Below are positions 24,644 to 32,645 of a stretch of DNA of 64,000 nucleotides, in pieces; position 1 is the stretch's first letter; the number at the start of each line of letters is the position of its first letter. This DNA is from a virus: positions 1 through 64,000 of the IMG/VR virus record IMGVR_UViG_3300042888_002988; one strand, written 5' to 3'. The notes below the pieces were generated by a model. The model did no database searches. It was given only the letters and a program-made list of their open reading frames with translations, and was not told the origin of the DNA. Position numbers and translations under genes: made by a program.

Positions 24644-25504
24644 ATGAATCCTATTACACAACTTGATCCAATCGCCAAGCCCAAGACCAAATTCACCATC
24701 CTCGCTGTGCGTGGCAACATGTTCGGCGGCGCTACGCGTGGCTTAGCTGTCTCTCAAGGATGGCTTCCAACTAACAGAGGAGGAATGTCTCTGTTCTTTA
24801 ACGCGCCGCGCAAGCGTAAGCCAATCCCGCTAATGGGCCTCCTCCTGGAAGGTGCGATTATCCTGAAGGGGCACGAGGAATCCCGTCCGATCTTTGAAGG
24901 CCACGCGCGTTCTGTCGACGGTTGGACGTCCTCGCTCGGAGAATGCGGGCGCTTCATCGACTACGACGGGGAGGGCGCAGACGCGTTGATCGCCTATCTG
25001 AAGAAGCATCTGTTACTGCACACGCTCACCGATCTCCACAATATCGTGCTGTTGGATGAGCGACCCAACGGCAGATCAGCGAGCGATCGCGCCATTGCTG
25101 ACCCGGACTTCAAGCGCAAGCTGCTGGAAGCTCTGGGGCCGGCCGTGGAGATCGCGCCGCCCGCTCCGGGTGTGCCGGAGCGAAAGTCGCTGCTGACTCC
25201 CAAGATGAAGCTGCAGCTGCTGGAAGCCGAGGAGAAGGGCAGCCCCACGCATCCGCTGTTCAAGATCTTCTCGCCGGAGGGAGCATCCACCTGGTTGCTG
25301 TGCGGGATGGACCCGGATGAGGACACCCTATGGGCGGTGTGCGACATCGGTCAGGGCATCGTGGAGTATGGGACAGTCAGTCTGCGCGAGCTGGAGACTG
25401 CCCGCACGCCGATGCTCAAACTGCACATGGAGCGCGACCTCCACTTCGATGGGTCCAAGATGCTCATCGAGGACCTGTTGTCCAAAACCTCACTCACCGC
25501 CTGA
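24644..25504 (+). CDS. hypothetical protein, 286 aa
   Basis: The ATG follows the AT-rich ttaattatatt. N-terminal beta-rich part (about 1-90), then an alpha/beta domain; no catalytic motif recognised. The stop overlaps the next start. Confidence 0.75.
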   Translation: MNPITQLDPIAKPKTKFTILAVRGNMFGGATRGLAVSQGWLPTNRGGMSLFFNAPRKRKPIPLMGLLLEGAIILKGHEESRPIFEGHARSVDGWTSSLGECGRFIDYDGEGADALIAYLKKHLLLHTLTDLHNIVLLDERPNGRSASDRAIADPDFKRKLLEALGPAVEIAPPAPGVPERKSLLTPKMKLQLLEAEEKGSPTHPLFKIFSPEGASTWLLCGMDPDEDTLWAVCDIGQGIVEYGTVSLRELETARTPMLKLHMERDLHFDGSKMLIEDLLSKTSLTA

Positions 25505-25875
25505 TGCCGCGCACCCTATTCGCAAACCGGTCGCTCTTCCAGATCGGCACCAAGGCCGCCATCGTCGACATCCCTCCCAACTACAGCGCGGCGGACTGGG
25601 ACAAGGCGTTCGACGATTTCGCTACTCGCTGCAAGAAGAAGGGCCACATACCCGCCGTGCACACCTTGTATGAGGACCAGAAGCACTACGGCGTCTATTA
25701 CTCCTGGGGGCTGGCCAACATCGACGGCGCGTGGTTCATCGTCCACCCCCTGCCAGACACTGACCCGGAGGATGTGAAGCGGTGCGTCAGCAAGATCCGA
25801 AACGAACAGGACGTCGTGCGGCTGCACGTCCGGCCTGTGAAGCAGTGGGTCGAATTCAAACTCCCAGCACGATGA
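25504..25875 (+). CDS. hypothetical protein, 123 aa
   Basis: The ATG overlaps the upstream stop by one base (TGATG). Small alpha/beta protein, basic. The stop overlaps the next start (ATGA). Confidence 0.7.
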   Translation: MPRTLFANRSLFQIGTKAAIVDIPPNYSAADWDKAFDDFATRCKKKGHIPAVHTLYEDQKHYGVYYSWGLANIDGAWFIVHPLPDTDPEDVKRCVSKIRNEQDVVRLHVRPVKQWVEFKLPAR

Positions 25876-26237
25876 GCAGACACACACCCGCGAAAGGCAG
25901 CCTCACTCGATCCTTCGGGAACGAGGAGGGCGAGGAGCTGGTAGTGGAGCTGGACGCAGCGGGGTTCGTGGTGTTTCGCCGCGAGCCCCTCTTCCGCCGG
26001 CTCAAGCGTGGCGAGAAACTCCCTGAGCTGCGCCTGAAGGTGGCAGACGTCATGGAGGATCTGTCCAAGCCCCAGGTAGACATCGGCGAGGCCGAGGACG
26101 TCCTTGAGAAGCTGCTGAAGAAGCTGCCGATCGCCAAGTTCGAGGGGGATAACCCTGAGAAGATCGCCTACCACATGAAGGTGTGGATTATGAAGAACCT
26201 CAAGGAGCACATCGAATCCCACAAAGCCAATGCCTGA
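25872..26237 (+). CDS. hypothetical protein, 121 aa
   Basis: ATGA overlap upstream; overlaps the next gene by 8 bases. Highly charged, helical C-terminal half. No family recognised. Confidence 0.7.
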   Translation: MSRHTPAKGSLTRSFGNEEGEELVVELDAAGFVVFRREPLFRRLKRGEKLPELRLKVADVMEDLSKPQVDIGEAEDVLEKLLKKLPIAKFEGDNPEKIAYHMKVWIMKNLKEHIESHKANA

Positions 26238-26451
26238 AATTACACACACGGTCAAAGTGACCGTTCACCGACAGTCTCAAAGGTCCGCTGACTTCACTGT
26301 CGCGGTGACCGGCGAGACCGACATGGACACAGTCAGAGCCCTCGCAGAATCCAAAGCGATCGAGCTGGCCGCCGACACTGACTTCAATCAGTTCGGTGAA
26401 GAAGACGTTACCTATGAAGTAGACATCCACAACATCACCACCAATGAATAA
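26230..26451 (+). CDS. hypothetical protein, 73 aa
   Basis: A small acidic alpha/beta protein with alternating strands (TVKVTVHR, FTVAVTG, VTYEVDIHN). Overlaps both neighbours by 8 bases. No family recognised. Confidence 0.65.
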   Translation: MPEITHTVKVTVHRQSQRSADFTVAVTGETDMDTVRALAESKAIELAADTDFNQFGEEDVTYEVDIHNITTNE

Positions 26452-27562
26452 CACACTCGCAAAACTACCACGGATCATGGCCGGCATGGCCAAGATCATC
26501 CAACGCTCCGAAGTCAAACTGACCGAGGAGGAAAACCAGCTTCTGTTCGACTCCGGGGAGTTGGCCATGGAGCTACTGAAGCTGCCGACCGCACCACCGA
26601 GCCCGGCAACTCCTGGCGGATACGTGTTGATGGGTCCCGAGGGTATGCCTACGTTCCCTGAGCCCTACCCCACGCTGCACGAACTGGCGTGCGCCACCGC
26701 TCGTTACATGCTGCGATTCCAGCAGCAAGGTTACTACACCGACATGCGCATGGTGAGGCAACCTCTGGAGTGGGTGGCGGACAACCTGTCCGTGCAGACG
26801 GTGCCGGTGGTCATGTCGGCCACGGCGGCCTACACCAAATACGTCAACGACAACCTGGAGCGGATCGGACGCGACGGGTGGGTGCCGATCAGCTACGCGG
26901 AGTTCCTCGACAGCGAAGAGTGCACCAACGAGATGTATCGCGAGGAGGTCTCCCGCCCCGCCGACGATCAAGACGGATGGACGTTCGTCGGCAACGCTGC
27001 TGTGGACGCCGGCATGCTGATGATCACCGACCCGTGCTACATCAACAGCGAGTGGAAGAAGGACGGCAAGGAACGCCCGATGGTAGCCCCTGGCTATCGC
27101 CACACCGACGGCACCGTGCTATTCTTCCCAGGACACGGAGCTGCACCGGTCGAAGGCGCGCTGCCGTTCGAGCACTACGAAGCGATCGTCGAGAAGTATG
27201 GCAAGACCGTCAACGCCATGAACGCCGAGGGCATCTTGACGAAGCTTCCCACACCGGCACCGTCGGGAGAGTTCTCCTATACCGGGGCGTGCGAAGCCAC
27301 CGGCGACCACAACGAGCTGCAGGGCGGACAGCTGAAGTTCAAGATGGGCCACGCTGGGGCCGGAGTCGTGTTCCGAACCGGCTACGGCGACGGGTGCTAC
27401 CCTGTCTACCTGCGCTACGTGCACGACGGTGAATGGGGCACCCGGGTAGCCGAGGCCCGCGTGGTGTTCATCGACCCGAGCGAGCTGGACGAGGACGACA
27501 CCTACCAAGAGAGCGACACCGAGTGGGACGAAGGCGAACCCGCTGAGGAGGAGGCCAAGTGA
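26444..27562 (+). CDS. protein with C-terminal DUF4241-like domain, 372 aa
   Basis: The ATG follows acatcaccacca. Residues ~1-165 are helical and unassigned. Residues ~180-355 (VGNAAVDAGMLMITDPCYI ... RTGYGDGCYPVYLRY ... EARVVFID) fit the DUF4241 pattern of an initial VDAG-type strand and a late GYGDGxYPV loop. The C-terminal tail is Asp/Glu-rich. DUF4241 has no well-established function that I can rely on. Confidence 0.65.
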   Translation: MNNTLAKLPRIMAGMAKIIQRSEVKLTEEENQLLFDSGELAMELLKLPTAPPSPATPGGYVLMGPEGMPTFPEPYPTLHELACATARYMLRFQQQGYYTDMRMVRQPLEWVADNLSVQTVPVVMSATAAYTKYVNDNLERIGRDGWVPISYAEFLDSEECTNEMYREEVSRPADDQDGWTFVGNAAVDAGMLMITDPCYINSEWKKDGKERPMVAPGYRHTDGTVLFFPGHGAAPVEGALPFEHYEAIVEKYGKTVNAMNAEGILTKLPTPAPSGEFSYTGACEATGDHNELQGGQLKFKMGHAGAGVVFRTGYGDGCYPVYLRYVHDGEWGTRVAEARVVFIDPSELDEDDTYQESDTEWDEGEPAEEEAK

Positions 27563-28125
27563 GCGACGAACAGGATGAAGAACAGGATCCCGCCTACGTG
27601 GTATGGGAACCTGGCCAAATCGAAGTGTTCGAATGCGTTGAGGACGCCGAGCATGAGTTGATGGCCATGGGTTCCCGCGGACTGCGAGGGACGGTGCTTA
27701 CGTGCCTGGTGGATGCCGTGTCGACCCTCCTCGGCCGGCACGGCATCCATGCGGTAGGTGTGACCATGAACAATGATCACCGGCCAGAGGTCAGGGACTT
27801 CTGCGGTAAATATCCGACCACTTGGGAGCTGTCGACGTCGCAGGTCAGCTCGCGTTATCCGCGCGGGTCTATCTTCCTGCTGCTGCGTCGCCAGGAGCTG
27901 CCCGAGGACAGCGACAAGCTCAACTTCAAGGATGAGTTCAGGTTGCTCTATTACGACGGCGTCAACGCGGTGCAGGTATTCGGATGCCAGCTGGACGCGC
28001 TGGTAGCCACTGTGACGAGCAAGCTCACGATCACCGGTATCCTTCACGCTCAGGTGAAAGAGTTGGAGGCCAAGGCGGCCGAGCAGGCGGCGGAGATCGA
28101 GAGGCTGAAGGGAGGTGGGTCGTGA
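27559..28125 (+). CDS. hypothetical protein with C-terminal coiled coil, 188 aa
   Basis: GTG start in a GTGA overlap. Alpha/beta body with a C-terminal coiled coil (about 155-185, VKELEAKAAEQAAEIERL). The stop overlaps the next start (GTGA). No family recognised. Confidence 0.7.
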   Translation: MSDEQDEEQDPAYVVWEPGQIEVFECVEDAEHELMAMGSRGLRGTVLTCLVDAVSTLLGRHGIHAVGVTMNNDHRPEVRDFCGKYPTTWELSTSQVSSRYPRGSIFLLLRRQELPEDSDKLNFKDEFRLLYYDGVNAVQVFGCQLDALVATVTSKLTITGILHAQVKELEAKAAEQAAEIERLKGGGS

Positions 28126-28634
28126 GCCTGCACGAGCACAGTGATCGGTCGCGCAAGCAGGAAAAGCTGTCCGGGCGGTCGAGTTGCATCCGGGAAAGCA
28201 TCTTCCACATGCTGGTGGCGCGCGGTGCGCCCATGACGGACCGTGAGATCGCTGGCGTGCTGGGCGAGGACGACCTCAACAATGTGCGACCGGAGATCAC
28301 GCGGCTGCGTGACGCGGGGCTGGTGCGTGAAGTGGGCAACACGAAGTGCTCCATCACACGCCGGAAGGTGCGCCTGGTGCGGAACAAGGGGACGGAATAC
28401 GACCCGAACCGCATCATCGTGAAGGGGCGCAAGATCATGGAAGCGTCGCCGTGGAATCTGAGTGACGAGGTGCCGCCGCCGACCAATCACCCGGTGCTGG
28501 TGTGGCTGCCCTACAGCCCCAGGTCACAGCATGTGAATTCCTACTTCGGTGGGGATTACTGGGGCGTCACCAAGGTCACGCTGGTCATGAAGACGTATTG
28601 GCGGGAGCTTCCCCCGAACCCGACTGAATACTGA
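28122..28634 (+). CDS. winged-helix protein fused to DUF551-like domain
   Basis: 170 residues. Residues ~20-75 form a winged helix (MTDREIAGVLGE, NVRPEITRLRDAGLVREVGN). Residues ~105-170 match the short DUF551 pattern common in phages (VLVWLPY ... TYWRELPPNP). It likely binds DNA as a regulator. GTG start in a GTGA overlap. It is the last + strand gene before the minus-strand tRNA array. Confidence 0.7.
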   Translation: MSLHEHSDRSRKQEKLSGRSSCIRESIFHMLVARGAPMTDREIAGVLGEDDLNNVRPEITRLRDAGLVREVGNTKCSITRRKVRLVRNKGTEYDPNRIIVKGRKIMEASPWNLSDEVPPPTNHPVLVWLPYSPRSQHVNSYFGGDYWGVTKVTLVMKTYWRELPPNPTEY

Positions 28635-28635
28635 G

Positions 28636-28711
28636 TGCCGCCGGCGGGATTCGAACCCGCACTGTGCGGATTTTAAGTCCGCTGCCATACTGCCAGTTGG
28701 GCTACGGCGGC
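28636..28711 (-). tRNA. tRNA-Leu(UAA), short variable loop
   Basis: Acceptor stem GCCGCCG/CGGCGGC, D arm with GG, anticodon stem GCGGA/TCCGC around loop CTTAAAA (anticodon TAA), T arm GCGGG-TTCGAAT-CCCGC, discriminator A73. No CCA is encoded. The variable loop is only 5 bases (class I) although bacterial Leu tRNAs are class II. The UUA-reading anticodon is a rare codon in this GC-rich DNA. Confidence 0.85.
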
Positions 28712-28719
28712 GATGAGAG

Positions 28720-28794
28720 TGGTGCTGCACCCGGGACTCGAACCCGGAGTCTCCTGCTTCTGAGGCAGGCGCTATACCATTTCGCTAGTGCAGC
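28720..28794 (-). tRNA. tRNA-Leu(CAG), short variable loop
   Basis: Acceptor GCTGCAC/GTGCAGC, A73 and encoded CCA. Anticodon stem CCTGC/GCAGG with loop CTCAGAA (anticodon CAG), T arm CCGGG-TTCGAGT-CCCGG. The variable loop is 5 bases, again class I for a leucine anticodon. Confidence 0.85.
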
Positions 28795-28796
28795 AT

Positions 28797-28873
28797 TGGT
28801 GCCCAGGGGGAGACTCGAACTCCCATACACCAGATCCTTATTCTGGCGGCTTTACCAGCTTGCCTACCTGGGC
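28797..28873 (-). tRNA. tRNA-Leu(AAG), short variable loop
   Basis: Acceptor GCCCAGG/CCTGGGC, A73 and encoded CCA. D arm GGC/GCC, anticodon stem CCAGA/TCTGG with loop ATAAGGA (anticodon AAG), T arm GGGAG-TTCGAGT-CTCCC. The variable loop is 5 bases. An A34 leucine anticodon is unusual in bacteria and would need inosine or four-way wobble. Confidence 0.85.
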
Positions 28874-28927
28874 GTGGTGACTCCTACATGGGATCTTGGG
28901 GTCTAGGTCGACTTCCCCCTGCCGCGC

Positions 28928-29107
28928 TTACGACGCGGGTGTTTCCATGCGGTGGCCATTGGGTAATTGCGGTAGTCGCAATCGATCGGCTTCCTGCTCG
29001 TGCGTCCATCCCCACCCACACCAGTTGCACCACCAGCCATTCGAGCAATCGAAGATCTGGTTGGGGTGCGGCGACGCGCAGTTGGGACATGTAGCGGGAG
29101 TGGTCAT
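28928..29107 (-). CDS. zinc-finger miniprotein inside the tRNA array, 59 aa
   Basis: Minus-strand ATG at 29107, stop at 28928. The product carries CPNC (7-10) and WWCNWCGWGW (24-33), a classic paired C-x2-C zinc knuckle rich in Trp. It lies in the only sizeable gap of the tRNA array and on the same strand as the tRNAs, so it is probably co-transcribed. Alternative frames in the same region lack such a pattern. Function unknown. Confidence 0.65.
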   Translation of the reverse strand: MTTPATCPNCASPHPNQIFDCSNGWWCNWCGWGWTHEQEADRLRLPQLPNGHRMETPAS

Positions 29108-29113
29108 CGAGAG

Positions 29114-29203
29114 TGGTGTGTCAGGAGGGAGTCGAACCCTCGATGTATCTTACGTTCTGGGTCTACAATCCAGCGCCCCGCAACCGACAGGAGCCTCTGA
29201 CAC
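29114..29203 (-). tRNA. tRNA-Tyr(GUA)
   Basis: Acceptor GTGTCAG/CTGACAC, A73 and encoded CCA. Anticodon loop TTGTAGA (anticodon GTA), a ~14-base variable arm as expected for bacterial Tyr (class II), T arm GAGGG-TTCGACT-CCCTC. The closing pair of the anticodon stem (A31-C39) is mismatched. Confidence 0.9.
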
Positions 29204-29210
29204 ATGAGAA

Positions 29211-29300
29211 TGGCGGAAGGCGGAGGGATCGAACCCCATGCGCTCGTCACGACACCCACGGTTTTCAAGACCGCTTTGCCCCCGTCGGGCGGCGCCTTCC
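29211..29300 (-). tRNA. tRNA-Ser(UGA)
   Basis: Acceptor GGAAGGC/GCCTTCC, G73 and encoded CCA. Anticodon stem GCGGT/ACCGT with loop CTTGAAA (anticodon TGA) and a long variable arm of about 20 bases, as in class II Ser tRNAs. Confidence 0.92.
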
Positions 29301-29310
29301 TTTGGAAAAT

Positions 29311-29385
29311 TGGCTCTCGAGGCACGGATCGAACGTGCGACCTGGGCATTAACAGTGCCTCGCTCTTCCACTGAGCTGCTCGAGA
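29311..29385 (-). tRNA. tRNA-Asn(GUU)
   Basis: Acceptor TCTCGAG/CTCGAGA, G73 and encoded CCA. D arm GCTC/GAGC, anticodon loop CTGTTAA (anticodon GTT), T arm GCACG-TTCGATC-CGTGC. G73 fits Asn identity. Confidence 0.92.
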
Positions 29386-29403
29386 TTTGGAAGAATCCGG
29401 AAG

Positions 29404-29478
29404 TGGAGACACGACCCGGAATCGAACCGGGGTGACCTGGGTTGCAAGCAGGTGCCTGGGCCGCTCGGCCATCGTGTC
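29404..29478 (-). tRNA. tRNA-Cys(GCA)
   Basis: Acceptor GACACGA/TCGTGTC, T73 and encoded CCA. Anticodon loop TTGCAAC (anticodon GCA), T arm CCCGG-TTCGATT-CCGGG. U73 is the classic Cys identity element. This is the first tRNA of the array in transcription order. Confidence 0.92.
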
Positions 29479-29529
29479 GTTGTTGGAAAATTGTCATGGA
29501 GGAAATCTGGAAGAATCTGGAAAACAAAA

Positions 29530-29556
29530 AGCCCGCCTGGAGCTAACCGGCGGGCT
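29530..29556 (-). terminator. minus-strand hairpin with U-run, upstream of the tRNA array
   Basis: On the minus strand agcccgcc / ggcgggct with an 11-base loop is followed by ttttgtttt. It lies 52 bases upstream of the first tRNA in transcription order, so it would either stop leftward read-through or act as an attenuator if the array's promoter lies in 29560-29724. That gap contains a weak minus-strand candidate (TTGACG ... TATTGA near 29680-29705). Nothing else is seen in 29557-29724. Confidence 0.6.
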
Positions 29557-29724
29557 GGAGTTTTGAGGAGTGATTCGAAGGAGGAATGGTCAAATCAGGT
29601 CAATAGAACTCGGCCCGCGTAGCTGCAATAGCTGAGCAGGAAATTCGAGGACAATGACCAGAGGCACTTCATTCGGGCGCAATCAATACCCTACCACGGA
29701 CAACGTCAACAATAAATTTCTATA

Positions 29725-30006
29725 ATGAGCGATTCATTCAATCAGCAGCAATACATCCGGCTTAAAACTCGGCTGACCACCAAGCGGAACAAACTGTCCC
29801 AAGCTATACCCGCCCGATCGGACGCGAGTAGCATGACGGACAAGATGAAAGACGAGGCCATAGCAGCCGCGCGCGCAGTCATCGTGGAGGTGGACTATGC
29901 CAATACGCTGTTCGAATCCACCGGCTATCCCGATGCGTGGATGGACTGGGAGCGGGCGAAGGAAGATGCGGAGATGCACATCCGCAGGCTGGGAGGTAGA
30001 CTGTGA
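29725..30006 (+). CDS. hypothetical helical protein, 93 aa
   Basis: The ATG follows acgtcaacaataaatttctata. All-helical, charged. The stop overlaps the methyltransferase start (GTGA), suggesting co-translation. No family recognised. Confidence 0.7.
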   Translation: MSDSFNQQQYIRLKTRLTTKRNKLSQAIPARSDASSMTDKMKDEAIAAARAVIVEVDYANTLFESTGYPDAWMDWERAKEDAEMHIRRLGGRL

Positions 30007-32003
30007 GCAGCGACCACGTCATATTCCTGAACCAGCCGTCGAGGCAGGACAACCTGGTTGACCTGTTCTGTGGCTGCGGCGGATCGGGCGGCGGGCTGCT
30101 AGATGCCACCGAGATCATGGGGCGTAAGGTGAGCGGAACCTTCGTGAATCACTGGGACAAAGCGATCCAGATTCACCAGGCCAACCATCCGGAGCATCGC
30201 CACCTGGAGGAGGACCTGTTCATGCTGGATCCGGCTGCGGTGTTCCCGGTGGGCACCTACTGCAGCCTGCTGTGGGCTTCCCCGCAGTGCACGTTCTTCA
30301 GCGTGGCCCGCGGCGCGAGCTGCGTGAACGAGCAGGACCGCAGTCATGCTCACTCGGTGACCGACTGGGTGAAGCACCTGAATCCGGAGGCCGTCATCTG
30401 CGAGAACGTGAAAGAGTTCCGCGACTGGGGACCGGTGATGCAGAAGCGCCACTATGAAGGGCCCGACAAGGGCGAGCTGATGTGGGCGCTCAACGCCAAG
30501 CCTCTCAAAGAAGTGCCGGAGGAGCACCGCCGCCGAAAGCTGTCCGGGGACCGCGGACGGGAGGCGTCGGAGGCGCGCTGGGTGAAGCAGATGCTGGCCC
30601 GCGGCTACCAGCCATACGAGGTGCCGGACAAGACCCGCAAAGGTGAATACTTCGACCTGTGGCTGCAGGAGATGAAAGATCTCGGTTACATGGCCGACCA
30701 CCGGGTGCTGAAGTCGGCCGACTTCGGTGACCCCACCATCCGCGCCAGGTTGTTCATCTACTTCGTGCGCAAGGACACCGGCCGCAAGATCGTGTGGCCC
30801 GAGCCCTATGCTGGGGAACGCGGCACCGGGCACAACCTGCCAATGGACTGGCGGACTGCCCGCGACATCATCCAGTGGGAGCTGAAAGGCCAGTCCGTCT
30901 TCACACGGGACAAGGATCTGGCCGACAACACCTTCAGGAGGCTGGCGATCGGACTGGTGAAATACGGGCTGCGGGACTTCCTCGTCAGCTCGGCCCACGG
31001 CAGCCCTAAGACGGGCGACTGCAACCGGAGGGTCCACGACCTGGATCAGCCGTTGCACACGCTCACCGCCAAGGGCGACAGGGGCGTCGTGACCACTGAT
31101 GCCTATGTCGTGCCCCACCACACCGGCAGCAAGAAGGACTGGGTCAAGTCCATCGACCAGCCAGTCAGCACTGTGACATCCACAATGACTGGAGAAGGCC
31201 TCGCTGTGCCCTCCATCGTCCAGCTGAAGGGTCAGAGCACCGCCCAGGACGTGGACGCGCCCCTGACGGCCCTGACGCAGTCCCAGTCCCACTACCTGAT
31301 GCAGCCTGAGGTGCAGATGGTGGATCACCTGCGCGGCACCGGTATCGTCACGAGTCCGGACGAGCCGATCCGCACCATAGCGGCCGGCGGCCAGCACCAA
31401 GCGTTGGCAGAGGCGTTCATGTTCGCGATCGACCAGACCGGCGGCGGCAACAAGAACGACGGCACCTACCCCATCGACTCACCCACGCGGACGCTGGTCA
31501 CCAAGGCCAACCAGGCGTGCATTGAGATGGAGCTGGAGGTGGTGTCCGACCGGTTCCTCCAGGCCTGCAGCGACAACGGCGTGGATACGTCCCGAGCCGT
31601 GACGTTCCTGGGGCACCTTGTCGATGAGCTGACGCGCCGCGGCAAGGTGGACGCCAAGCCCTGGATCTACGTCTACTACTCCTCCGGCAGCGAGGGCAAG
31701 TCGATCGACGAGCCGCTACCCACGGTGCGCACGAAGGCCGGCCATGCCCTGGTCTACCCGGTGATCGAAATGGACGGCAAGCTGATCCGCGTCGACCTGT
31801 TCTATCGAATGCTGACGCCATTGGAGCTGCAGCGTGCGATGGGATTCCCGGACGACATGGAATGGGCCGGCGTCACCAAGACCGAAACTATCCGGGCCAT
31901 CGGGAACTCAGTCAGCCGCGGGGTGTCCCGTGCGCTGGGACTGGCGTGGTATTCGCAGACCTCCGACGTGTGGTCAAAAGTCAAACACATCTATGAACGA
32001 TAA
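30003..32003 (+). CDS. DNA cytosine-5 methyltransferase with internal repeat region
   Basis: 666 residues, GTG start in a GTGA overlap. Motif I VDLFCGCGGSGGG (about 19-31), motif IV WASPQC with catalytic Cys96 (SPQC variant), motif VI ENV (134-136), a QRR-like motif VIII (TIRARLFIYF) and motif X IGNSVSRG near the C-terminus are present. Between roughly 335 and 590 lie about six degenerate repeats of the form D-x-P-hydrophobic-x-T-hydrophobic-T (DQPLHTLTAKG, DQPVSTVTST, DAPLTALTQ, DEPIRTIAAG, DSPTRTLVTK, DEPLPTVRTK), in the place of the target-recognition region. It methylates C5 of cytosine in phage DNA, probably against restriction. The recognised sequence cannot be read from the protein. 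Confidence 0.93.
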   Translation: MSSDHVIFLNQPSRQDNLVDLFCGCGGSGGGLLDATEIMGRKVSGTFVNHWDKAIQIHQANHPEHRHLEEDLFMLDPAAVFPVGTYCSLLWASPQCTFFSVARGASCVNEQDRSHAHSVTDWVKHLNPEAVICENVKEFRDWGPVMQKRHYEGPDKGELMWALNAKPLKEVPEEHRRRKLSGDRGREASEARWVKQMLARGYQPYEVPDKTRKGEYFDLWLQEMKDLGYMADHRVLKSADFGDPTIRARLFIYFVRKDTGRKIVWPEPYAGERGTGHNLPMDWRTARDIIQWELKGQSVFTRDKDLADNTFRRLAIGLVKYGLRDFLVSSAHGSPKTGDCNRRVHDLDQPLHTLTAKGDRGVVTTDAYVVPHHTGSKKDWVKSIDQPVSTVTSTMTGEGLAVPSIVQLKGQSTAQDVDAPLTALTQSQSHYLMQPEVQMVDHLRGTGIVTSPDEPIRTIAAGGQHQALAEAFMFAIDQTGGGNKNDGTYPIDSPTRTLVTKANQACIEMELEVVSDRFLQACSDNGVDTSRAVTFLGHLVDELTRRGKVDAKPWIYVYYSSGSEGKSIDEPLPTVRTKAGHALVYPVIEMDGKLIRVDLFYRMLTPLELQRAMGFPDDMEWAGVTKTETIRAIGNSVSRGVSRALGLAWYSQTSDVWSKVKHIYER

Positions 32004-32373
32004 CGATAGGAACGTGGTCAACGCCATGACCCAGTATGGAGGTGGATTTGTCAAAGCTCTCGCTGAGGCGGCGCGCAAAGCGGATCCTACCAACCTGGAA
32101 GCAATCAAGAACGCGTGGCCGGACTACTGGGTGAAATACTCAGGTATGGTCGACACGCCGCCACCGTCACCGCGCGTGTTCAACGTGCCGGTGGCGTTCA
32201 CGTTCAGCGGGGTGTTCCACATCCGCGCCAACGACGAAGAAGGAGCGGTCGAAGCTGCCAATGAGCATGTCGGCCTGGTCCTTGGAGGAAACATTCACAG
32301 CACCCTGCCGGACGAGGATGTCAACTGGGAGTTCCCAGCGCACCCGGATCGCGCAGTGGGAACTCCATACTGA
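31993..32373 (+). CDS. hypothetical protein, 126 aa
   Basis: ATG overlapping the methyltransferase stop by 11 bases. Helical start, then an alpha/beta domain with VAFTFSGVFHIRANDEEGA, similar in style to small phage proteins that process amino-acid-like folds. Function unknown. Confidence 0.7.
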   Translation: MNDNDRNVVNAMTQYGGGFVKALAEAARKADPTNLEAIKNAWPDYWVKYSGMVDTPPPSPRVFNVPVAFTFSGVFHIRANDEEGAVEAANEHVGLVLGGNIHSTLPDEDVNWEFPAHPDRAVGTPY

Positions 32374-32374
32374 C

Positions 32375-32629
32375 ATGAGCCGACAACCCAATGGAATGCT
32401 GCAGCCCACCATCCTGGTCACCAAGATGGTCGACAGGGCGCACAAGCACCTCCACGTCGGATACGACACCTACCGTGAACTGCGGAAGGATCTGAAGCGA
32501 CAGCTGGAAGAGAGCGTGGACGACACGATCAGCGTGGCGCGCTCCAAGCGTGGCCAAGGATTCGAGTGGTTCGAGATCTGGGAACTGTCCGGCGGCAAGC
32601 CGCGACTGGTCCGGGAGGGATGGCAATGA
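32375..32629 (+). CDS. hypothetical protein, 84 aa
   Basis: ATG one base after the previous stop. Basic, helical, with WFEIWEL near the end. No family recognised. Confidence 0.65.
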   Translation: MSRQPNGMLQPTILVTKMVDRAHKHLHVGYDTYRELRKDLKRQLEESVDDTISVARSKRGQGFEWFEIWELSGGKPRLVREGWQ

Positions 32630-32645
32630 ATCAAACAGCAACAGT

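Larger units (their letters stand above)
29302..29523 (-). repeat. short repeats in the tRNA spacers
   Basis: ttggaaaattg occurs at 29302-29312 and 29483-29493, and tggaagaatcYggaa at 29388-29402 and 29508-29522, next to the Ser, Asn and Cys tRNAs. They may be processing or duplication scars of tRNA units. Confidence 0.5.

Noticed and set aside
26573-27508. minus-strand open frames opposite the DUF4241-like gene
   Set aside because: Shadows; the + strand protein has a DUF4241-like pattern and starts with the normal leader.
28640-29480. CRISPR or tandem repeat array
   Set aside because: The repeated pattern is the T-arm of successive tRNAs, not repeat-spacer units.
29523-29724. protein-coding gene between tRNAs and the 29725 gene
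   Set aside because: No frame with a start and good context on either strand; the region holds a hairpin and promoter-like boxes.
30099-31400. 433-residue minus-strand open frame
   Set aside because: Opposite the cytosine methyltransferase; a codon-bias shadow.
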